DNA of 5,304 bases, taken from Lachnospiraceae bacterium. Its GTDB lineage: Bacteria; Bacillota_A; Clostridia; Lachnospirales; Lachnospiraceae. The position numbers and the translations under genes were made by a program. The notes below the pieces were generated by a model. That model made no database searches. It saw nothing but the letters and a program-made list of their open reading frames with translations, and had not been told where the DNA came from. The stretch covers positions 1 to 5,304 of the forward strand of contig JAFZRD010000050.1 of assembly GCA_017620055.1 (NCBI GenBank), read 5' to 3'. Shown here one piece after another: positions 1 to 5,304 of this stretch (position 1 is the first letter of the stretch; each line of letters starts with the position of its first letter).

Positions 1-577
1 ACTCTTCGGTGGACAGTTCTTCCTCAGCTGCCTGGGTCTGTCCGGCCGCATAGCAGTGCACGCACTTCTGGTTACAGTTCCATGCGCTGCCCTTTTCCAT
101 CGCGGACACGAGAAGATCCATCCTGTGCGGAGCCCTCATGTTGTCGGCGTACTCGCTTATGTTTATGTACTGGATCTCCTCGTCAGGCTTCTCTCCGTAT
201 GCGATCTGCTTGAACGTGTTCATGATCCTGAAGATGTCCTTCCTGATGACGAACTTCGGAAGGAAACGGTATATGCGGCGCGCCTCATTAACCGTGGATT
301 CAACGATCTTCTTCGTATCCTCTTCGGTGATCGGCCTTCCGTGGTATTCGTTCACGGAATCGATCAGGAGTGACAACAGCACCGCCCATGACACACCTAT
401 CGGGATAATATCCTGACCGTTTAATATGACAACGCTTCCGACCGGTTCCGGCCCGTCATACTTGGGCGGCACCATATGGATACGCACAACACCGGGCCCT
501 TCGGGATTGAGTGTCGTGTGCTTGACTTCACACAGATTGTTCTTGATGTAACTGACTACTCTTTTAGGATTCTTCAT
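1..577 (-). CDS. Radical SAM protein, N-terminal part (cut by window edge)
   Basis: Reading the minus strand from ATG at 577 gives 192 open codons running off the left edge, so the C-terminal part is missing. Residues 168-175 read CNQKCVHC, the CxxxCxxC motif that binds the 4Fe-4S cluster in radical SAM enzymes, and the next residues (YAAGQ) fit that family. Just before it, residues 150-160 (PHRMDLLVSAM) look like the first barrel strand, and LSTEE (188-192) starts the following helix. About 165 residues precede the core; residues 48-125 look like a small separate domain of strands and helices. The start is firm: an in-frame TAG lies six codons upstream and GAGGG sits 8 bases before the ATG. 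The gene overlaps the end of the diguanylate cyclase gene by 14 bases, implying co-expression. The family is clear; substrate and reaction cannot be told, and a SPASM or other auxiliary-cluster domain could lie beyond the window. A peptide- or protein-modifying role is only a guess. Confidence 0.88.
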   Translation of the reverse strand, partial: MKNPKRVVSYIKNNLCEVKHTTLNPEGPGVVRIHMVPPKYDGPEPVGSVVILNGQDIIPIGVSWAVLLSLLIDSVNEYHGRPITEEDTKKIVESTVNEARRIYRFLPKFVIRKDIFRIMNTFKQIAYGEKPDEEIQYINISEYADNMRAPHRMDLLVSAMEKGSAWNCNQKCVHCYAAGQTQAAEEELSTEE

Positions 578-2594
578 TACCTGTTCCCTCTTCTATTGAC
601 ATGCTCGATCCGGTCCTGCCCTTGCATTTGTACATCTCGGCATCGGCACGTTTGTAAACGGATATATAGTCTTCATCGATAACGCCGTCCCGGTCACGCA
701 CTATGACCGCACCGAGACTGATCGATATCGATCCCTTCGGAACGCTGTCGAGTTCTATCCTCGCGATGTTCTCAAACAGCCTTGCGATCCTGATCCTGGC
801 AAGTTCGGGTTTGACAACACCTCTCATGTATATCGCGAACTCGTCGCCTCCGAGTCTCATGAATATATCGTTTGACCTGAAGCTTGCTTTTATCGCATTG
901 GCTACAGCGACTATCGTATCGTCGCCGGCCTGGTGGCCGAGCGTATCGTTGATCTTCTTGAAACCGTCTATGTCGAGCAGACAGTATATACCGGGAATGC
1001 CTTCCTCCATCAGGAGCTTTATCTGCGACTCGCCGCATCGTCTGTTCGGGATCCTCGTAAGGGAATCCGTTTCGGAAAGCATTCGAAGCTGTTCCTCAAG
1101 ATGCTTGCTCTGCGTTATATCGGTATAACAGGTGACCATGACCTTCGAGCCGTCCAGAAGGTCGACTCTCTTCGCATCGGCCTTGTAATAGCGGACCTCT
1201 TCGTCCTCCGGTGCGCACTCGGTCTCGTACGTGAACTCCCCGCCTTCCTTTTCAATCCGGTAATACTCTTCCTTGATCTCATCCGTGAATGAGAAGTCCT
1301 TTGAATTCCAGAGCTCGAACACATCCATTCCGACCGGATCTATGCCGGTACGGCCGAACATCTCCAGAATGACATCATTGGCCACGAGCACCTTTCTGTC
1401 CTCATCCGATGCGACCACACCGACCGACTGCATCTTGATCAGTTCCGCAAGTACCGCGTTCTCGTTCCTGTACGCCCTCGATAGCGCATCCTCGTATTCC
1501 TGTTCCTTCTTCTTGTGTTCATCTATCGACTGAAGTGAGAGAACGACCTTCTTCAGTCTTCTCGTCTCATCGCGGTCAGCCGCAATAAAGCTGACTATGC
1601 TCCATCCGATGCCCTGCGACCTGTACTGCATGCTCACGGTACGGCGGTTCACCATCCTCACGGGAAGCGTGGACAGATCGATAAAGCCCTCCATCTCCTC
1701 CTTGAACTCGGGTTCCGCGGCATCAACAAATACCTTTAGCAGCAGATCACGTATCGGCATCTTGGTATCTATGACCGAATCGGCATAAGGAGTTGATTTG
1801 ATCACGTTATACTTGCCGGTAATGATATCTATAAGAGCAAGTGCTTCATACCCGAAAGAAACCGCTTCAAGCGTCATGTAACTTTCCTTTGAGATAGTCT
1901 CGAACCGGTGTGATCTTCTGTGCTTCTCTATGACCATCATCCCGTTGAAGACCACAACTACGGAGAACATGAAACCGAGTATCGTATACGGGGCGTCGGG
2001 ATAGAAATACTGGAGCACCGCAAAACCGGTCGGTATGATCGTGCAGCCTAAAACGAGCAGCTTGTAGCGAAGTCCGAGCTGTTTGTGATTTTTAATGAGG
2101 AAGTACGCTACCTTGAGAAATGCGATGATATAGTAACTGTATTGTATGTAGAAAATGCAGCTTCGCAACGGTCCCGAAGAATAGTTGCCGGCCTCATCAA
2201 TGACAAACACCGTATCCATTGCCAGCTGGGATATCAGCAGTGCAACCGCGGCTGCGAGCGGAATGCACTGAAGGATCATGATGAGGCGTGATTCCTTGAA
2301 CCCGAAGTAGCATGTCACGAATATGCACCAGCATGCCACAGAGAATATGACCGTCAAATGGATCAGGAACGACACAACCACAAAAGCGGTCCTTCCGATA
2401 TAGAAGGCCCGCGTGTTCATGAATCCCCACAGTGAATCCACAAGATTGCAGAAGATAAGGTTGATAAGAAGGAACGAAAAATAGCTCCTTATAACATTAT
2501 CTTTTTCGTATATTCTGTTATTCGAACTTAAGATCGCAAAGCACACGCATGCGCTCACGAGTCCGGTAATAGAATATATATTTCCTATGAGCAT
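564..2594 (-). CDS. Membrane diguanylate cyclase: 7TM - PAS-like - PAS - GGDEF
   Basis: This 676-residue protein should make cyclic di-GMP from two GTP at the membrane. Residues 5-222 hold about seven hydrophobic segments (near 5-24, 37-58, 66-96, 103-125, 145-168, 178-198, 203-222). Residues 229-345 form a soluble PAS-like region of uncertain family, followed by a charged, probably coiled-coil linker (345-385) and a PAS domain (about 385-495, ending in TDITQSKHLEEQL). The GGDEF domain (503-660) keeps DSLTRIPNRR (510-519), the metal/nucleotide segment DIDGFKKIND (541-550), GGDEF at 582-586, and an RxxD inhibitory site RSND at 573-576, five residues before GGDEF. It therefore looks active and open to product inhibition. 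No EAL or HD-GYP domain is present. The end motif ADAEMYKCKGR is slightly shorter than the usual ADxALYxAKxxGRN. The start lies 15 bases after the chemoreceptor stop, is directly preceded by an in-frame TAA and lacks a clear Shine-Dalgarno. The signal sensed is unknown. Confidence 0.95.
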   Translation of the reverse strand: MLIGNIYSITGLVSACVCFAILSSNNRIYEKDNVIRSYFSFLLINLIFCNLVDSLWGFMNTRAFYIGRTAFVVVSFLIHLTVIFSVACWCIFVTCYFGFKESRLIMILQCIPLAAAVALLISQLAMDTVFVIDEAGNYSSGPLRSCIFYIQYSYYIIAFLKVAYFLIKNHKQLGLRYKLLVLGCTIIPTGFAVLQYFYPDAPYTILGFMFSVVVVFNGMMVIEKHRRSHRFETISKESYMTLEAVSFGYEALALIDIITGKYNVIKSTPYADSVIDTKMPIRDLLLKVFVDAAEPEFKEEMEGFIDLSTLPVRMVNRRTVSMQYRSQGIGWSIVSFIAADRDETRRLKKVVLSLQSIDEHKKKEQEYEDALSRAYRNENAVLAELIKMQSVGVVASDEDRKVLVANDVILEMFGRTGIDPVGMDVFELWNSKDFSFTDEIKEEYYRIEKEGGEFTYETECAPEDEEVRYYKADAKRVDLLDGSKVMVTCYTDITQSKHLEEQLRMLSETDSLTRIPNRRCGESQIKLLMEEGIPGIYCLLDIDGFKKINDTLGHQAGDDTIVAVANAIKASFRSNDIFMRLGGDEFAIYMRGVVKPELARIRIARLFENIARIELDSVPKGSISISLGAVIVRDRDGVIDEDYISVYKRADAEMYKCKGRTGSSMSIEEGTGNEES
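586..590 (-). promoter_or_regulatory. Ribosome binding site of the radical SAM gene, inside the cyclase CDS
   Basis: The minus strand reads GAGGG here, 8 bases before the ATG at 577, an ideal Shine-Dalgarno spacing. It lies within the last codons of the diguanylate cyclase gene, so ribosomes finishing the cyclase pass directly over it. An in-frame TAG just upstream of this site excludes a longer reading frame, which fixes the start. Confidence 0.75.
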
Positions 2595-2609
2595 TTATTT
2601 ATCTGTCTG

Positions 2610-4364
2610 TCAGTTAACTTTGAAGAATGCAACGTTGTCACGAAGCTGCGTTGAGATCGAATTGAGCTCCTCCGCTCCGGTAACGACTTCTGACATATTC
2701 GCCGTAAGCTGTGTGATCGATGCATTTGTCTCCTGTGTCGATGCAGCATATTCTTCCGAGATACTTGACAGCGACTCGACCGATGTAAGGATCCTGTTCT
2801 TGCCTTCGGTCATCGTCTCCACCAGAGTTGCGATCTCCTTGTTGCCGTTCTCTGTCTCGGTAAGCAGTCCCAACATCTTGTCGAATGAAGCCGTCATCTC
2901 TTCGAGAGCCTGAGCCTCGCTGACAGTTGCCTCCTTGATGCTTGTCGTCAGTGTCCTGTTGTCGTTCGAGTACTGGGTTATCGTTGAAAGCATCTGCGTG
3001 ATCTCGCCTGCCATCTGGTTCGATTCCTCGGCAAGATTCTTGATGTTGTCTGCAACGACCGAAAATCCCCTGCCCGCTTCACCGGCTCTCGCTGCCTCTA
3101 TCGAAGCGTTGAGTGCGAGGAGGTTCGTCTGGTTGGCGATCGAGATGATGCCCTCTGCAGCCTTGCTGATCTCTTCAACAACTTCTGCTGTCTTGCCTAC
3201 GGATTCGGCAACCTGACCTGCCTTGATATTTGTAGCCTCATCGGCCTTCTTGATTCCCTCAAGCTGTTTCTGGAGTCCGACTGATTCCTCATAAAGGGCC
3301 GTTACTCTCTCGAGGTTGCTCTCTGCAGCGGCCTGAACCTTATCTATGCTGTCACCGATCTCGCCCGTGATACCTGCCGTAACCTGAACATCTTCAGCCA
3401 TGGACATAGCACCCTGTGCAAGTTCGCCGACCGCCATTGAAATGTTTCCTGTATTCTCTTCGGAATTGGCAATGCTGTTCTTGGCATCTCCCGCTTTGTT
3501 GTTAACGGAATCCGCAGCATTAACGACACTTATGAGTGAATTCTGAAGATGCTCTCTCATGCTCTCCATCGAAAGTTCTACTTCATTGAACTCGCTGAAC
3601 ATGCTCTCGTCTTCGATCTGCGTTACGAAGTCGCCGTTTGCCATATTGTCGACGGATTCAACGACATATTTGATGGACATGCGCATTTTGCGGAGAACCA
3701 CAACGATGGCCGCAAGTATTACGAGTGTGATCACCGCAAAGATCACGATGCTCGTGATAATGCTCGTTCTGATCTCTTTTTCGTGAACTTCCTTTTCCTT
3801 CTTGGCCCACTCTTCAGTGATATCGGTCATCTCGGAGATCGAATCCCTTGCGGTCTCGAAGTTCTGTATGAACAGCGTATAGTCTCCGGCTCCGCTCTTG
3901 ATATCATAGGACTTCTCCCATGTATCGTAATTCGCCATAAAATCCTGATACAGCTGGTCGAAGTTCTTGGTGTCAAGGACCGTTCCGGTATAAAGGCTCG
4001 CTTCCTTGCTCGCGATCTCATGCGACTGGTTAACACGCTCGATGACCTGTTCCTTGTTGCTCTGATAATCATCATAATACTGATCGAGGAACATCTGGAT
4101 CTGATCGGCAGGAATATCAGCCGGCATTTCCGATACGTTCTTGTACTGTATCGCACCCATCATGGACTGGTAGAAATCCCTGTCCGCATTGATGAGCTTC
4201 TCACTGATGGAATAAAGATGATCGAAGTAGATCTCCTCATCCTCTTTGGTGGCGCTCTGCAGCTGCATACCGAAATATGCAACGCTCGCCGCTACCATAC
4301 CGACCAGAACAACGCCGGTGATGATCAACGTTAATACGATACTGATCTTAGCCTTTTTCTGCAT
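2610..4364 (-). CDS. Methyl-accepting chemotaxis protein (transmembrane chemoreceptor)
   Basis: A 584-residue receptor that should control CheA kinase through CheW in chemoreceptor arrays. Topology is classical: TM1 at about 8-32, an extracellular region 33-200, TM2 at 201-224, HAMP at about 226-277, then a long cytoplasmic coiled coil. The highly conserved hairpin tip is at about 407-448 ([21 protein letters not shown] followed by [18 protein letters not shown]), where CheA and CheW bind. The extracellular part is about 168 residues, helical and rich in acidic and aromatic residues, fitting a four-helix-bundle sensor (4HB_MCP type) rather than dCache; the ligand is unknown. [10 protein letters not shown] (533-542) looks like a methylation site at E537/E538. 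The protein ends [11 protein letters not shown] without an NWETF-like CheR tether. About 150 residues on each side of the tip suit the long 40- or 44-heptad classes. ATG 4364 is the first in-frame start after a stop and has AAAGGA 10 bases upstream. A promoter candidate lies just before it, and the cyclase gene follows after 15 bases. Confidence 0.97.
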   Translation of the reverse strand: MQKKAKISIVLTLIITGVVLVGMVAASVAYFGMQLQSATKEDEEIYFDHLYSISEKLINADRDFYQSMMGAIQYKNVSEMPADIPADQIQMFLDQYYDDYQSNKEQVIERVNQSHEIASKEASLYTGTVLDTKNFDQLYQDFMANYDTWEKSYDIKSGAGDYTLFIQNFETARDSISEMTDITEEWAKKEKEVHEKEIRTSIITSIVIFAVITLVILAAIVVVLRKMRMSIKYVVESVDNMANGDFVTQIEDESMFSEFNEVELSMESMREHLQNSLISVVNAADSVNNKAGDAKNSIANSEENTGNISMAVGELAQGAMSMAEDVQVTAGITGEIGDSIDKVQAAAESNLERVTALYEESVGLQKQLEGIKKADEATNIKAGQVAESVGKTAEVVEEISKAAEGIISIANQTNLLALNASIEAARAGEAGRGFSVVADNIKNLAEESNQMAGEITQMLSTITQYSNDNRTLTTSIKEATVSEAQALEEMTASFDKMLGLLTETENGNKEIATLVETMTEGKNRILTSVESLSSISEEYAASTQETNASITQLTANMSEVVTGAEELNSISTQLRDNVAFFKVN

Positions 4365-4426
4365 CTTCTCTTTGTCCTTTCGTGTATATATTTATTCCTT
4401 TGCTGTAATATACGGCTGAAAACGCA
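4365..4426 (-). other. Intergenic leader between glycosyltransferase and chemoreceptor
   Basis: This 62-base AT-rich gap is the longest non-coding stretch in the window. It holds the presumed 5' leader of the chemoreceptor mRNA and its ribosome binding site. I see no stem-loop followed by a U-run, so there is no evident terminator for the glycosyltransferase, and read-through into the receptor operon is possible. A weak bulged inverted repeat (CGTATAT and ATATACACG) is present but not convincing as a regulatory element. Confidence 0.6.
4375..4380 (-). promoter_or_regulatory. Ribosome binding site of the chemoreceptor gene
   Basis: The minus strand reads AAAGGA, 10 bases before ATG 4364. An in-frame TAA farther up the leader rules out an upstream start, so this site and ATG together define the N-terminus [10 protein letters not shown], which leads straight into TM1. 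Confidence 0.6.
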
Positions 4427-5296
4427 TCAATTATACCATATTTCAAACCATTTAGGAACATTTACGTCAATATTCTGACCCCTTTTTTCTATCTGCCATC
4501 CTCTTATGAATCTTCTGACTGCCACGGGAAAATGATCGAGCACGAACTGCTTGATACGAAGCATTCTCTCGGTACGGGCAAGTTCCGCCTCAGAGTGATG
4601 AAAGAGGCCGTGTGATCTTCTTATCTCGGCGCTCTCCATAAGCGTGTCGTGATAGTTGACACTGCTCGTCCCGTCCGCGGTCGTGATGCAGATTATCGTA
4701 TCCGCGTCGAGGAACCGCTTCTTCTTATCATGCATCGTCAGCAGAAAATCATAATCCGCGCTGTACCGGTATCCGGTAACAAACGGATCCTCGCGCAGAC
4801 ACTGCGTCTTCGCAAACACACTCTGGTGCGAGAACGGCATGTTCTCCTCTATATTCTCAAGTGATTTGGGGAATCTGTAGAATCGTCCGTATTCATAGAC
4901 GACGCAGTCGCCGTAGATAATATCCGGTCCGTCATCATTTGAAGCGTTTCGGTATCTTCCGACCGATGCGGCCACGTTTGTCAGGACGTTCTCATCGTAG
5001 AAGCAGTCGCCCGCGTTCATGAAGTTGACGTACTCTCCATTGGCCGATGCGACGGCTTTGTTCATCGCATCATAGATGCCTCCGTCCGGCTCGCGGTTGT
5101 ATTTAAGGTCGATACCCTTTGCGGCAAATCTGTCCCTGTATTCTTCTATAAGCTGTGGGGTGCGGTCGGAGGAATCCCCGTCCTGGATTATGTATTCAAA
5201 GTTCCCGTATTCCTGCGCAAGAACACAGTCGAGCGTTACCGGCAGAATGTCCGCCGCATTATAACAGATCGTGACAATACTGAATCTGATATCCAT
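4427..5296 (-). CDS. Family 2 glycosyltransferase (WcaA/WcaE-like)
   Basis: A 289-residue soluble GT-A fold enzyme that should transfer a sugar from a nucleotide-sugar donor to a glycan or lipid-linked acceptor on the cytoplasmic face of the membrane, as in capsule or exopolysaccharide synthesis. The N-terminal strand FSIVTICYNA (5-14) and DGDSSDRT (39-46) form the nucleotide-binding part; REPDGGIYDAMNKAV (68-82) is typical of the subgroup that includes colanic acid transferase WcaE; NAGD (94-97) stands where many family members have the metal-binding DxD. FSHQSVF (155-161) and the YSADYDFLL segment (178-186) match acceptor-side motifs of the same subgroup. There is no membrane segment. Length is normal. 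The ATG at 5296 has AGAGG only 3 bases upstream, and the frame stays open to the window edge, but the family N-terminus normally begins about here. Donor, acceptor and linkage cannot be told. It may be the last gene of a polysaccharide cluster to the right. Confidence 0.93.
   Translation of the reverse strand: MDIRFSIVTICYNAADILPVTLDCVLAQEYGNFEYIIQDGDSSDRTPQLIEEYRDRFAAKGIDLKYNREPDGGIYDAMNKAVASANGEYVNFMNAGDCFYDENVLTNVAASVGRYRNASNDDGPDIIYGDCVVYEYGRFYRFPKSLENIEENMPFSHQSVFAKTQCLREDPFVTGYRYSADYDFLLTMHDKKKRFLDADTIICITTADGTSSVNYHDTLMESAEIRRSHGLFHHSEAELARTERMLRIKQFVLDHFPVAVRRFIRGWQIEKRGQNIDVNVPKWFEIWYN
4430..4438 (-). promoter_or_regulatory. Candidate extended -10 promoter for the chemoreceptor operon
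   Basis: The minus strand reads TGGTATAAT, a perfect extended -10 element (TGnTATAAT) of the housekeeping sigma factor class. It lies in the last codons (W-Y-N) of the glycosyltransferase, just before its TGA. A start of transcription near 4423 would give a leader of about 59 bases to ATG 4364. No good TTGACA-like -35 is found 16-18 bases upstream, which extended -10 promoters can tolerate. The match could be chance, because it also encodes protein. Confidence 0.5.
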
Positions 5297-5299
5297 GGA

Positions 5300-5304
5300 C
5301 CTCT
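5300..5304 (-). promoter_or_regulatory. Possible ribosome binding site of the glycosyltransferase gene
   Basis: The last five bases read AGAGG on the minus strand, but only 3 bases separate them from ATG 5296, closer than usual. More upstream sequence is needed to exclude an earlier in-frame start. Confidence 0.35.

Noticed and set aside
56..416. Two plus-strand open frames at the left end
   Set aside because: They are antisense to the radical SAM gene, whose CxxxCxxC motif, start codon and ribosome binding site are convincing.
933..1292. Plus-strand frames of 119 and 141 codons opposite the GGDEF and PAS domains
   Set aside because: They are antisense shadows of conserved catalytic sequence and show no independent features.
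2595..2609. Short tandem motifs (ACAGACAG, ATAAATAA) before the cyclase start
   Set aside because: Only two units each and in a 15-base gap; they are within chance expectation and no repeat function can be argued.
3549..4334. A 261-codon plus-strand open frame opposite the chemoreceptor
   Set aside because: It lies wholly antisense to a clearly recognisable receptor, has no domain pattern I know, and mirrors the codon bias of the real gene.
4381..4420. Imperfect inverted repeat in the receptor leader (CGTATAT / ATATACACG)
   Set aside because: It has seven AT-rich pairs with a two-base bulge and a long loop and no U-run, so it is too weak for a terminator or operator.
4400..4435. Possible sigma-D (motility) promoter: TATA, 15 bases, then GCCGTATA on the minus strand
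   Set aside because: Spacing and the GCCG core fit the TAAA-N15-GCCGATAT pattern, but the rest of the -10 does not match, and the overlapping extended -10 box is a better candidate.

Overview
The window is a compact stretch of bacterial chromosome in which every recognisable gene lies on the minus strand, so it reads from right to left. Moderate GC, short gaps, purine-rich ribosome binding sites and the protein types (a chemoreceptor without a C-terminal tether, a multi-TM PAS-GGDEF protein, a radical SAM protein with a long N-terminal region) suggest a motile Clostridia-type Firmicute, perhaps a Lachnospiraceae relative. That placement is inference from family resemblance only.

In transcription order: (1) a family 2 glycosyltransferase (5296-4427), of the kind that builds surface polysaccharide; (2) a 62-base gap carrying the leader of the next gene, with a perfect extended -10 box (TGGTATAAT) overlapping the glycosyltransferase stop region; (3) a transmembrane methyl-accepting chemotaxis receptor with a probable four-helix sensor domain (4364-2610); (4) after only 15 bases, a membrane-bound diguanylate cyclase with about seven TM segments, a PAS-like region, a PAS domain and an apparently active GGDEF domain with an I-site (2594-564); (5) overlapping its 3' end by 14 bases, the start of a radical SAM protein (577 to beyond base 1), which reaches the CxxxCxxC iron-sulfur motif before the window ends.

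The receptor, cyclase and radical SAM genes look like one transcription unit with tight translational coupling. The receptor would feed the CheA/CheW chemotaxis pathway, the cyclase would make c-di-GMP, and the neighbouring glycosyltransferase suggests cell-surface polysaccharide, so a motility/surface-attachment theme is plausible. The role of the radical SAM enzyme is unknown and is the least explained part. No RNA genes, mobile elements, CRISPR arrays, long repeats or clear intrinsic terminators were seen, and no stretch over 300 bases lacks a gene.
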